A stretch of DNA of 64,000 nucleotides, from the NCBI RefSeq assembly GCF_014256275.1, contig NZ_JACCFE010000002.1, positions 1,798,001 through 1,862,000 of the forward strand. The letters run 5' to 3'. The notes under the pieces are model-generated. The model was not told the origin of the DNA. It was given only the letters and a program-made list of their open reading frames with translations, and made no database searches. The position numbers were made by a program, and so were the translations under genes. This DNA comes from Rhodococcus sp. 4CII (GTDB lineage Bacteria; Actinomycetota; Actinomycetes; Mycobacteriales; Mycobacteriaceae). Below, piece by piece: positions 18,333 to 26,866 of the stretch (the first letter of the stretch is position 1; every line of letters starts with the position of its first letter).

Positions 18333-20222
18333 ATGGACGACAACGTCACGGGCCCGTCGGGTTTCGGCACGTCAGGCCCGGGCAATCACGGTTCGGACGA
18401 CCGGACCCACGCGGCGGACGGCCCGGTCCGACGTGTCCGTAAACGCCGGACACACCAACCGCAGCTGCGCGCTCATCGCCTCCGGCACCGCCTGATCGTC
18501 GGCGGTTCAGTGGCCGTGGTGGTCGTCGTCGCGTTCGGCGCGTGGCTCGGCTACACCGCCCGTGAGGCGCAGGCGAATCTCGAGCAGGCGCGCACGCACG
18601 CGCAACTCGCAAAGGACGCCCTGCTCGACGGCGACACCGCAGACGCTCAGCGATCGGCGGCGGACGCCGACAAGTACGCGTCGATGGCGTACGACAACAC
18701 GCACTCGATTCCGTGGAGCGTCTCCGCGGCTGTTCCCGTCCTCGGCAGCCCGTTGGCAACTTCTCAGCAGATCTCCGAGGTCGTGCGGGGCCTCACGCAC
18801 GACGTGCTGACTCCGGCCGTGGATGCCGGAAGCACGCTGGCTCCGGATCAGCTGATCGAGAGCGGTGGCCGTGTCAACGTGCAGTCGCTGCGTGACGCAG
18901 TTCCGGTCCTGGATCAGACATCCGTTGCCGCGCAGGCGCTGTCGGATCAGGCGCAGCACGTCGACGAGGCCGCGTATCTGGGTGTGGTGAACGAGGCGCG
19001 CACCGCGTTGCAGGATCAGACGGCCGAGCTGTCGAAGTTGCTGGGCAACACCGCGATCGCCGCGAAGGTGGTGCCGGCGATGCTCGGCGGAGACGGTCCG
19101 CGGAACTACTTCCTCGGATTTCAGACGAACGCCGAGGCGCGTGGAACCGGTGGCCTGCTGGGCGGATTCGGCATCGTCCGCGCCAACGACGGTCGAGCCA
19201 AGGTCGATACGCTCGCCTCGAACTCGGAGCTGTCACTGGCCAAACAACCGCTCGACCTCGGTCCCGAATTCGAGGCACGGTACGGCGCCAGCCGGCCCAC
19301 CACCGACTTCCGGAACAGCAACCTCAGTTCGCACTTCCCGTACGCCGCGCAGATCTGGAAGTCGCTGTGGGCACAGGAATCCGGTGAGCAGGTGGACGGC
19401 GCCGTCGCGACCGATCCTGTGGCCCTCAGCTACGTGCTCGGCGCCATCGGACCGGTCACCATGCCGGACGGCGAGGTGATCTCCAAGGACAACGTCGTCG
19501 AACTCACCGAATCGACCGCATACGCGCGATTCGCCGACGACAACAACGCCCGCAAGCAGTACTTGCAGACTGTCGCCGCGCGAGTGGTCGACAAGATGAC
19601 CGGCAAGCTGTCGTCGCCGCAGGCCCTGCTCGACGCACTGGGCAAGGCCGCCGGTGAGGGCCGCATCGCGGTGTGGAGCGCGGACCCGGCACTCCAGCAG
19701 GTGCTTTCGACGACGAAGGTCGGTAACACCGTTCCGGACGACGCGGCGCCGTACGCGGGTGTCGTGGTGAACAACCAGGGCGGAAACAAGCTCGATTACT
19801 ACCTGACGCGGGAGATCTCGTACGTGGCCGACAGTTGCGTCGGCGACACCCGGACCTCGACCGTCACGGTGCGCCTGACCAACAACACCCCCGCCGGTGA
19901 GTTTCCCGACTACGTCGCCGGCCTGTTCGAGACGGTCGGCAACGTTCCGAAAGGCACGAACGCCGTGGACCTGTCGCTGCTGGCCACCCAGGGAGCAACT
20001 CTCGACAAGGTGACGATCAACGGCGCACAGCAGTTCGTCTTCACCGGCAGCGAACTGGGCCACCCCGTGTTCAGCGTGCGAGCCATGGTTCAGCGAGGAA
20101 AGACCGCCGAGGTCACGTATCAGCTCACCGAGCCCGCCGCGCCGGGTGAGGCCCGGGTTCCGGTGCAGCCGTTGGTGGATTCGCCGAATGTCACGGTGGA
20201 CGTGCCGAATTGCGGTAGCTGA
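18333..20222 (+). CDS. DUF4012 family membrane-anchored protein
   Basis: 629 residues: a basic, disordered N terminus (1-52), one transmembrane helix at about 53-73 and a large extracytoplasmic DUF4012 domain (for example NYFLGFQTNAEARGTGGLLG near 255-275, a hallmark stretch of that family). The AGGAG ten bases before the ATG supports the start. DUF4012 proteins are common in Gram-positive bacteria beside exopolysaccharide genes, but their biochemical role is unknown. It is divergent from the NRPS, with about 220 bases between them. A hairpin (20230-20274) directly follows its stop codon. Confidence 0.85.
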   Translation: MDDNVTGPSGFGTSGPGNHGSDDRTHAADGPVRRVRKRRTHQPQLRAHRLRHRLIVGGSVAVVVVVAFGAWLGYTAREAQANLEQARTHAQLAKDALLDGDTADAQRSAADADKYASMAYDNTHSIPWSVSAAVPVLGSPLATSQQISEVVRGLTHDVLTPAVDAGSTLAPDQLIESGGRVNVQSLRDAVPVLDQTSVAAQALSDQAQHVDEAAYLGVVNEARTALQDQTAELSKLLGNTAIAAKVVPAMLGGDGPRNYFLGFQTNAEARGTGGLLGGFGIVRANDGRAKVDTLASNSELSLAKQPLDLGPEFEARYGASRPTTDFRNSNLSSHFPYAAQIWKSLWAQESGEQVDGAVATDPVALSYVLGAIGPVTMPDGEVISKDNVVELTESTAYARFADDNNARKQYLQTVAARVVDKMTGKLSSPQALLDALGKAAGEGRIAVWSADPALQQVLSTTKVGNTVPDDAAPYAGVVVNNQGGNKLDYYLTREISYVADSCVGDTRTSTVTVRLTNNTPAGEFPDYVAGLFETVGNVPKGTNAVDLSLLATQGATLDKVTINGAQQFVFTGSELGHPVFSVRAMVQRGKTAEVTYQLTEPAAPGEARVPVQPLVDSPNVTVDVPNCGS

Positions 20223-20229
20223 TCCCGGT

Positions 20230-20274
20230 CGGATACCGCCGCTACTGCGGATTGGCGTCGGGCGGCGGTATCCG
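20230..20274. terminator. convergent hairpin, likely bidirectional terminator
   Basis: Perfect 13-base arms CGGATACCGCCGC (20230-20242) and GCGGCGGTATCCG (20262-20274) around 19 bases. It lies 8 bases after the DUF4012 stop and spans the stop codon of the convergent 77-residue gene, so it can serve both transcripts. There is no obvious U-tract, as is usual in high-GC actinobacteria. Confidence 0.7.
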
Positions 20275-20475
20275 AATGGTGTTCTCCGTTTCGACGGACT
20301 GCACGCCGGGCACGGACTCGAGCAGGGCACGGTCGTCTTCGCCGACGGCGCCGGAGATGATTCCGATCGTGCGGTGCACCTGGTCGACGCGCATTCCCCG
20401 TTGCCGCAGCGCCGCGCCGACCGCTTCGATGGTGTCGAGGTGGTCGGCGTCGACGGTGACGGTGATCCGGATCAT
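20242..20475 (-). CDS. small protein resembling a subtilisin propeptide / I9 inhibitor
   Basis: 77 residues, starting at the ATG at 20475, which overlaps the subtilase stop as ATGA, so the two are translationally coupled. The sequence alternates beta strand and helix (MIRITVTVDADHLDTIEAV... then RALLESVPGVQSVETENTI). The last part has the shape of peptidase-inhibitor I9 domains, where a 'LxxxPGVxxVExD' strand fills the protease cleft. Known I9-like proteins act as folding chaperones or inhibitors of their subtilase, either in cis or in trans. There is no signal peptide. The function is inferred from fold-like pattern and coupling. It could equally be an ACT-like ferredoxin-fold protein. Confidence 0.7.
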   Translation of the reverse strand: MIRITVTVDADHLDTIEAVGAALRQRGMRVDQVHRTIGIISGAVGEDDRALLESVPGVQSVETENTIRIPPPDANPQ

Positions 20476-21725
20476 GCCGGGGCCTGGATCAATCCCGATC
20501 CGACGTCGAGGGATGGCAGCAGGAGTCTCCGGGCCTGCTGGGTGAGAACGGACCACAGATCGGTTCCCCTGCGCCCGGTTGCCTCACACCACAGGGCGGC
20601 GATGCCCGCGACATGTGGGGTGGCCATGCTCGTTCCGCTCTTCGACCCGTATCGCGTCGGGACGGGAACGGTGGAGAACACCCCCACCCCGGGCCCCGCC
20701 ACGTCGATCTGACCGCCGATGACGGGATTGCTGCGGGCTGAGAAGTTGGCCAGGCCCAGCGCCCCGTCGACCGCTGCGACGGCCATGATCGACGGACTGT
20801 TCGCCGGTGGACCGACGAATCCCATCTGCCCCGACGCGCGGTTCGCGTTGTTGCCCGCGGCCGCGACGATCAACGACCCCGACGCCAGCGCCCGGCTGCC
20901 CACGGTTTCGTATGCGACGGACACCGCCTCGACGTTCGCGCCGAGGGACATCGAGATGACCTGGCAGCCGTTCACGATCGCCCATTCGATTCCGGCGAGG
21001 ATGCTCCGGTCGGCTCCGCGCCCCTGATCGGACAGCACCTTGCCGACGAAGATCTCTGCCTGGTGGGCGACGCCGTAGCGGCGGGTGATGCTCGGGGACT
21101 TGGGGCCGCACGCCGTTCCGATGCAGTGTGTTCCGTGCCCGTGTCCGTCGTGCGCTGCGGCACCGGGCACGAACGACTGGGCGGTGATGGCGCGGCCTTC
21201 GAAATCCGGATGCGCCATGTCGAAGCCGGTGTCGAGAACGGCGACCTTGACGCCGGAGCCCCCACACGCCGACGCGGTCACCTTGGTGGCCTGAAGTCCC
21301 CACGTGAAATCCGCGGTGTCGCTGAAGCCGGCGGCTTCGGCCTCCACACGTGGATCGGTGCCGACCGAGAGTGCGTAGTGCATCAGCTCGGGCTCGATGG
21401 AGAGCACCCGGCCGTCTGTGGCGGCGGCCTCTTGCAGTGCCGCGAGTTGGTCGGGAGCCGCGGTGACCACCGCAATCCCCAGTTCGTCGAACACGACGGC
21501 GTCGGCTGCCTGAGTCTCCGCCAGGTCCATCGCGCTGGATTCGAATTCGGTGCTGCGTGCCACGTCGGACAGCCCCGCAACGTCGCGGAGTGTCTGTGCG
21601 GCGTCCGTTCGGTTGCCGCCTTCGGTGAACACGACGACGTGGCTGCCGGTGACTTCGGGCTCGGAGGGAGCCGCGAGCGTGTTGTCGCCGTCGTTGTCGC
21701 CGTATGAATTTCCGTGGGATATCAC
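20472..21725 (-). CDS. S8 family serine peptidase (subtilase)
   Basis: 417 residues from the GTG at 21725, chosen because AAGGAC lies eight bases upstream; the open frame extends further without a better start. The catalytic triad is complete: Asp165 in VAVLDTGFD, His197 in HGHGTHCIGT and Ser366 in SGTSMATPHVAG, with the oxyanion Asn292 in AAAGNN. Residues about 28-118 form a propeptide-like N-terminal domain (VVVFTEGG... RVLSIEPEL). No signal peptide or transmembrane segment is visible, so it either acts in the cytoplasm or leaves by another route. It is followed by the coupled I9-like gene and preceded by two unknown genes that look co-transcribed. Confidence 0.9.
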   Translation of the reverse strand: MISHGNSYGDNDGDNTLAAPSEPEVTGSHVVVFTEGGNRTDAAQTLRDVAGLSDVARSTEFESSAMDLAETQAADAVVFDELGIAVVTAAPDQLAALQEAAATDGRVLSIEPELMHYALSVGTDPRVEAEAAGFSDTADFTWGLQATKVTASACGGSGVKVAVLDTGFDMAHPDFEGRAITAQSFVPGAAAHDGHGHGTHCIGTACGPKSPSITRRYGVAHQAEIFVGKVLSDQGRGADRSILAGIEWAIVNGCQVISMSLGANVEAVSVAYETVGSRALASGSLIVAAAGNNANRASGQMGFVGPPANSPSIMAVAAVDGALGLANFSARSNPVIGGQIDVAGPGVGVFSTVPVPTRYGSKSGTSMATPHVAGIAALWCEATGRRGTDLWSVLTQQARRLLLPSLDVGSGLIQAPA

Positions 21726-21847
21726 GATGCCGTCCTTGATCGGGGTGAGTGGTTCGAGTGGAGTACTGCACCGTGTCCGGGCCGGGACACCGGACACGGC
21801 GCTGTGGTGTGAGTTGATCCGCGATGCGTAGTTCGGAGATCCGTGGT

Positions 21848-22528
21848 TCAGAGAAGGGCGACCACCGCCCCGACCACACCGAGGGCTTTGCTGATGCTGT
21901 CCACGAGCGGCGTGATGTCGAGGTTCGCTGCCGCCGACCACCGCCACCGGTAACCCTGCGCGTTGAAGATGGGCCAGGCGTTGCGCAGCGCCGGATTGGT
22001 TCCGCTCCGATTCCAGTCGAAGTCGCGGGAGCCCGGCTCGAATGTGCCGTGCACTCGGCCCTTCGCCGGCATCACGAACGAGGGATGCCCGGAGCCGGTG
22101 GTGAGGACCCACGCCACCGACACGGTGTAGCTGGTGGCTCCCGAAACATGCAGGTGCCCACTGTAGTTGTAGCTGCCGTCGGGAAACACCACCATCTGCG
22201 TCCATCCGCCGACGGGAACGCCGCCGCCGAACACGATGCGTCCGGATCCGCCGATTTGGGTGAAGCCCTGAATCTCCGCGGTCGGCGACAGGGAATCATC
22301 CTGAGCGGCCAGCGTGTCCCAGTTGACGCTGTCCAGTTCGGCGCCTTCGCTTTCCACCTTGCTCGCAAGGCGTTCGGGATCCGGTAGTGCGGCGGGTGCG
22401 GTGAGGTCGGCGCCCATGACGACCGGTCCCGAGACAGGGCGGGCGGCGGCGAGTGCGCCGTCCTCGGATAATTCCCCCAGGTCCACATACTGGTCGGTGG
22501 CATCGTGGGGGACGTTGAGTACTGACAT
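21848..22528 (-). CDS. unknown protein of the subtilase operon
   Basis: 226 residues; the ATG at 22528 has AAAGGA six bases upstream. I do not recognise a family. The N-terminal 90 residues are acidic and polar. The central part (about 95-200) is rich in Gly, Trp, Tyr and short beta-like runs (IVFGGGVPVGGW, SYNYSGHLHVSG), as in secreted or ligand-binding beta sandwiches. The end is hydrophobic (ALGVVGAVVALL). No signal peptide is visible. It lies 122 bases before the subtilase start on the same strand, so it could be a substrate or partner. That is only a context inference. Confidence 0.65.
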   Translation of the reverse strand: MSVLNVPHDATDQYVDLGELSEDGALAAARPVSGPVVMGADLTAPAALPDPERLASKVESEGAELDSVNWDTLAAQDDSLSPTAEIQGFTQIGGSGRIVFGGGVPVGGWTQMVVFPDGSYNYSGHLHVSGATSYTVSVAWVLTTGSGHPSFVMPAKGRVHGTFEPGSRDFDWNRSGTNPALRNAWPIFNAQGYRWRWSAAANLDITPLVDSISKALGVVGAVVALL

Positions 22529-22692
22529 GGCTGTTCCTTTCGAGAGGGACGGCGACCGGGAGGTGAGTGTCGGAGCCTCCGGAGTGGCGCTCGTTGGACG
22601 TCCTCAACGGTCCATCACGTGATCCCGGTTTCCGCGAGTGCTGCGCTACCCGAATTTCGCCCGGACCGATGCAGCGGGCAGAGTAGTTCGGT

Positions 22693-23133
22693 TCACGCGA
22701 CCGCGGAGGTGACGTGATACCAGTCGACGACGACGGATTTCACGCCGACCGATGCGATCATCGCCCGGACGGGACCGTCGAGACACAATTGGCTGTCGAT
22801 GTGCCGTTCGCTGGAGCAACCGCAGACGGCCGGCGTGGCCGTCAGCCCGATCAGGATCTCCGGCGAGGAGTCGGATCGGCTGCCCTCGATGAGGAGGGCT
22901 TCCTCGTCGACGCCGCGGACCGCGATGTCGTGTCCGCCCGCGACGTCGCCGACGATCAGCGCGAGGTAGTCGACGTCGGTGTCGTCGTCGCGGGTGGCGA
23001 TCAGTCGCGCGGTGCCGGTTTCGAGCGGGACGAGTTCGTCCAACACCAGAACGGCGGACTCGGATTCGCGGAGCCTGTCGAGTTCCACCCGTCGCGCCGT
23101 CCAACTGAAGAAGGGCTCCGGGCGCGCGGTCAT
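22693..23133 (-). CDS. unknown protein, first gene of the subtilase operon
   Basis: 146 residues; AGGAGA five bases before the ATG at 23133 decides this start over an in-frame ATG at 23178. The family is not recognised. The N-terminal half alternates strands and acidic loops (LIATRDDDTDVDYLALIVGD). The second half has VCGCSSERHIDSQLC, a Cys-rich stretch with one His that could bind a metal or form disulfides. No signal peptide or membrane helix is visible. It is divergent from the LuxR-type regulator, with 288 bases between them. Confidence 0.65.
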   Translation of the reverse strand: MTARPEPFFSWTARRVELDRLRESESAVLVLDELVPLETGTARLIATRDDDTDVDYLALIVGDVAGGHDIAVRGVDEEALLIEGSRSDSSPEILIGLTATPAVCGCSSERHIDSQLCLDGPVRAMIASVGVKSVVVDWYHVTSAVA

Positions 23134-23240
23134 GACGTTCTCCTGTAGTTCGACGCAATAACTTTCCGCGATACCCATTCAGCGTGGCCGCGATGTCGGC
23201 TGATCTCGCGAGTAGCGTCCTACCCGACCGCGCGGCACGT

Positions 23241-23264
23241 GTTCGGTCGATCGCAAAACCGAAC
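23241..23264. promoter_or_regulatory. inverted repeat between the subtilase operon and the LuxR gene
   Basis: Arms GTTCGGT (23241-23247) and ACCGAAC (23258-23264) with a 10-base spacer, in the 288-base divergent intergenic region. The size and symmetry suit a dimeric regulator such as the adjacent LuxR-type protein. No clear -35/-10 pair could be placed with confidence. Confidence 0.4.
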
Positions 23265-23421
23265 TCGTCCCCTTGTCCCGGCACTCAATCCGTCCACGGC
23301 TCCGGAGTTTTGCGGCCTAAAGCAACTTCGAGGTTGTATTGCACTGGTGCGCTGGACAACTCTCGCCCGATACCCGCCTCAGTGCTGTCACCTGCGCCGC
23401 GAGAAAACTAGACTCATCGGT

Positions 23422-26268
23422 ATGGGTCCGACGTGGCCTCTGATTCAGCGGCAAGTCGAGTTCGACGCGATCACCGCGTCGCTCACGGCTCGGTCCGGGG
23501 GATGCGGTGTGGTCCTCACGGGCGATCCCGGCGTCGGCAAGACCACCCTCGCGCGGTTCGCCACCGAGTCGTTGCCGCGTGAGGTGAAGTGGGTGGCGGG
23601 CACCGAATCGGCGCGGAGCATCCCGCTGGGCGTGTTCGCCCATCTGGTCGGTGCGTCCACCTCCCGAGATCCGGTTGCCTTCCTGTCTGCGGCACGGCAG
23701 GCGCTCCTCGACGACGGCCACAGCCGCGACGTGGTGATCGGCGTGGACGACGCGCACCTCCTCGACCAGCTCTCGGCGACGTTCCTGCATCAGCTCGCCC
23801 TCGACAGGGCGGTACACATCGTCGCCACCGTCCGCAACGGTGAGACCGTGCCGGACGCGATAACGTCGTTGTGGAAGGACGGTCACCTCTTGCGGCTCGA
23901 ACTGGCGCCGTTCAGCCGGGACCAGAGCATCGAATTGATCGAGTCCGTGCTGGACGGCCCCCTCGAGGGGTTGAGCGCCGACATGATCTGGGAGGCGTCG
24001 GGTGGGAACGCGTTGTTCGTCCGGCACCTGGTCGAGGGCGCCCTCGAGGCCGGGACGTTGCGCCGATCCGGCGGTGTCTGGCAGTTGCGCGGCCGGGCCG
24101 CCATCACGTCCGAACTCGCATCACTGCTGGAGCACCGGATCGATCAGATTCCGCACGACGTGTTGCAGGCGTTGCAGCTACTCACGTTCTGCGAGCCGCT
24201 CGATCTGGATATCCTCGGTCAGCTGGCGGGTGAGGACGCCGTCGAGGAGGCGGAGCGCCGCGGCCTCGTCAGAATCGTCGAGGACGGGCACCGGCTCGAC
24301 GTCCGCTATACGCATCCACTGTTCGGCGAGGTGATCCGCCGACGGGTGGGGCGCGCGGCGGGCCGCAGGCTCCGCGGACAGCTCGTGGAGGCCCTGAGCA
24401 GCCGGGCGGTGGTCGGATCCGCCAATCGGATTCGCCTGGCCGAGTTGGCCCTCGACAGCGACCGGTCCGTCGACCCCGACCTGCTGGTGACCGCCGCGGA
24501 GGATGCGATCGGGTTGGCGAATGTGCCGCTGGGGGAACGACTCGCCCGCGCCGCGCTCGACGAGACCGGCGGTTTCGAGGCGGCCGACCTCCTCGCCCGG
24601 GCACTTCTGTGGCAGGGCCACGCGACGGAGGCCGAATCGCTGTTGCGCTCCTTTGCGCCCGACAGCCTGGACCAGGTGCAGCTGGTGCGGTGGGGTACGT
24701 CGCGGATCGCCAACCTGTTCTGGGCGAGCGGCGAGTCGGAGAAGGCCGACGAGGTGCTCGCCGTGCTGCGCGAGAGGGTGACGCATCGCAGTCTCGTGCC
24801 GATCATCGAGGGAATCGGCTCGGTGTGTGCGGTGTTCGAGAACCGGCCCGAGGAGGCGGCAGCGGCAGCCACGGCGATTCTGGCCGCCGATCGGGTGCTG
24901 CCGTGGGCGGTGGAGTGGGCGTTCTTCGGCGGCGGGTTGTCCCTCGCTCTGATGGGACGCGGAGACAGCGTGCCGGAACTGGCGGCGCGCAGCGCTGCGG
25001 TGGCCGACCAGATCGACGGACTGCTGCGCTTCCCCGCCGCACACGGTGAGATCCTCGCGTTGACCCTGACCGGACGTTTCGATGCGGCGGAGCAGCGTGC
25101 CGAGAAGTACCTCTCGCTGGCGTCGAGCGGCCGGTACGTAGCGTGGGGCCTGGCGAACATCCTGGTCGGGACGGTGGAACTGGCGCGCGGCCGGTTCACC
25201 GACGCCGCGCATCGACTGGAGCAGGCGATTGCGGCCCTCGACGTGGGCGACACGGCCGACGCAATCTCGTGGAGTTTCCCCGCCTATATCGCCCTCGGTC
25301 AGGCGTATGCGGAACTCGGCCGCGTTCACGAGGCGGAGAACATCATCACGCAGGCCCAAGCCCGGAACGGCCGGCACGTTGCCGTGTTCGGCCCCCAACT
25401 CGAATTGTCGAAGGCCTGGCTGGCGGCCGCGCGTGGGGAGACGTCCCGAGCGGTCGGCCTCGCGCGATCGGCTGCCGATTCTGCTTGTACCGCCGGTCAG
25501 TTCGGAGTCGAGGCGGTGGCGCTGCACCTCGCCACCCGATTCGGTGACACCTCGACGGCGGCGCGGCTGGCCGAGTTGACGGACGTCTGCGACGGCGACC
25601 TCGTGCAGGCTGCCGCCCGGCAGGCCGCGGCCGTCGCGGCGAACGACGGGAGCGCGGTGGTGTCGGCGGCCGCCGAGTTCGAGCGAATCGGCGCCCTGCC
25701 CGATGCTGCCGACGGCTACGCCCGCGCGGCAATTGCCTTCACGCATGCCGGAGACAAGCGGCATTCGATCGAATGTGCTGCCGCGGCGGAGGCCCTGGCG
25801 GCCCGATGCGACCACATGTCGTCTCCGGCGCTCGTGGAGGCCGCTCACCCCCTGCCCCTGACGAGCCGTGAGCGGGAGGTGGGGTCGATGGTGGCGGCGG
25901 GGTTGTCGAATCGAGAGATCGCCGATCGGCTGGTGGTGTCGGTCCGCACGGTGGAGGGGCATATCTACCGTGCGTGCATGAAGCTCGATGTCGCTGATCG
26001 TGGCGGTCTTGCGAAGGCGATGGGGACGACGGTTCACGCCGACCGAACCACCGGAGTAGTCCGCACCTGGAGCGACGACGAGGGCTGGGGCGTGATCGAC
26101 TCCGATGCCACCCCCGGTGGCGCGTGGACGCACTACAGCAACCTCACCGGTTCGGGTTGTCGTTCGCTGACGCCGGGACAGCACGTGATATTCGAACCAG
26201 AGACGGTGGTCGGCAGAACGCAGGACTGCTACCGCTACCGGGCACTGAACATTCGGAAGGTGGAGTAG
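23422..26268 (+). CDS. LuxR-family STAND (LAL-type) regulator with C-terminal cold-shock-like domain
   Basis: 948 residues. It starts with an AAA/STAND ATPase: Walker A GDPGVGKTT at 34-42, and Walker B-like VVIGVDDAHLLD near 102-113. A long helical TPR-like region follows. A GerE/LuxR helix-turn-helix lies at about 810-868 (LTSREREVGSMVAAGLSNRE...VRTVEGHI). After it comes an extra domain at about 873-948: TGVVRTW, EGWGVID and WTHYSNL occupy the positions of the GTVKWF, KGFGFI and VFVHFS motifs of cold-shock domains. LAL regulators respond to a ligand through the ATPase/TPR part and activate transcription. A nucleic-acid-binding tail of this kind is not usual. The start at 23422 was chosen because the ATPase fold begins there. 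The likely target is the divergent subtilase operon. Confidence 0.9.
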   Translation: MGPTWPLIQRQVEFDAITASLTARSGGCGVVLTGDPGVGKTTLARFATESLPREVKWVAGTESARSIPLGVFAHLVGASTSRDPVAFLSAARQALLDDGHSRDVVIGVDDAHLLDQLSATFLHQLALDRAVHIVATVRNGETVPDAITSLWKDGHLLRLELAPFSRDQSIELIESVLDGPLEGLSADMIWEASGGNALFVRHLVEGALEAGTLRRSGGVWQLRGRAAITSELASLLEHRIDQIPHDVLQALQLLTFCEPLDLDILGQLAGEDAVEEAERRGLVRIVEDGHRLDVRYTHPLFGEVIRRRVGRAAGRRLRGQLVEALSSRAVVGSANRIRLAELALDSDRSVDPDLLVTAAEDAIGLANVPLGERLARAALDETGGFEAADLLARALLWQGHATEAESLLRSFAPDSLDQVQLVRWGTSRIANLFWASGESEKADEVLAVLRERVTHRSLVPIIEGIGSVCAVFENRPEEAAAAATAILAADRVLPWAVEWAFFGGGLSLALMGRGDSVPELAARSAAVADQIDGLLRFPAAHGEILALTLTGRFDAAEQRAEKYLSLASSGRYVAWGLANILVGTVELARGRFTDAAHRLEQAIAALDVGDTADAISWSFPAYIALGQAYAELGRVHEAENIITQAQARNGRHVAVFGPQLELSKAWLAAARGETSRAVGLARSAADSACTAGQFGVEAVALHLATRFGDTSTAARLAELTDVCDGDLVQAAARQAAAVAANDGSAVVSAAAEFERIGALPDAADGYARAAIAFTHAGDKRHSIECAAAAEALAARCDHMSSPALVEAAHPLPLTSREREVGSMVAAGLSNREIADRLVVSVRTVEGHIYRACMKLDVADRGGLAKAMGTTVHADRTTGVVRTWSDDEGWGVIDSDATPGGAWTHYSNLTGSGCRSLTPGQHVIFEPETVVGRTQDCYRYRALNIRKVE

Positions 26269-26329
26269 AGTCGCTTAGGGGTTTCGGTCATCTCGAGTTT
26301 CGAGAGCTCAGCGGCGCCCCCGGAGGAAT

Positions 26330-26780
26330 GCCGTGTCGAACCCGATCGTGTGGCGGAGGTGGTCTCTCATTGGGCGACGCTGGAGTCGTAGTTCACTGGG
26401 ACCGACTTCATCACTATGCCCCGGTTCGGTGACACGACTACGGCAAGTCGTCTCGCCGAGTTGACCGACATCTGCGACGGCCATTCTTGCCGTGAGTGCA
26501 GCCACGCATTCTGCTGCAGAGCAGTAGGGCAAGTGGTGCGACGCGGCATCGGCGCCGACGAGTTCGAGCGGATCGGTGCCCGGCCCGATCCTGTCGACGG
26601 TGTGCCACGACGGTTGCCCTTACGCATGTTGGCGTCCGGCGGTATGCGATCGAATGTGCTGCCGCGCGGGATCCCCTCGGCGCGGGGCGGACGGTGGAGG
26701 TCATGTCGACCGGGCGTGGATGACGTTGGATGTGGCGGACCGCAGCGGCTTGGCGGAGTCGATGGGACGACGGTGTGATG
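26330..26780 (+). pseudogene. decayed copy of the LuxR regulator C-terminal region
   Basis: This stretch aligns with the regulator gene at about 25480-26030 but with frame breaks and deletions. Matching pieces include ATTCGGTGACAC-like sequence at about 26421, GAGTTCGAGCG near 26560, GATCGAATGTGCTGCCGCG near 26649, and the end of the helix-turn-helix (ACGGTGGAGG... GGGACGACGGT) near 26690-26775. No complete frame survives. It stops where the cold-shock domain would begin. The remainder of the 26269-26866 stretch shows nothing recognisable. Confidence 0.75.
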
Positions 26781-26866
26781 TCGGGTGTCCGGCGACGACG
26801 GCATGCCGATGCGGCGGCAGGAGTCGTCCTGTCGCCGAGTCGGCTTGATGTTGTGTTGTCGTGCGG

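Noticed and set aside
18113..18385. Longer N terminus of the NRPS starting at the ATG at 18385
   Set aside because: The extra 91 residues have no domain pattern and overlap the well-supported start and ribosome site of the divergent DUF4012 gene.
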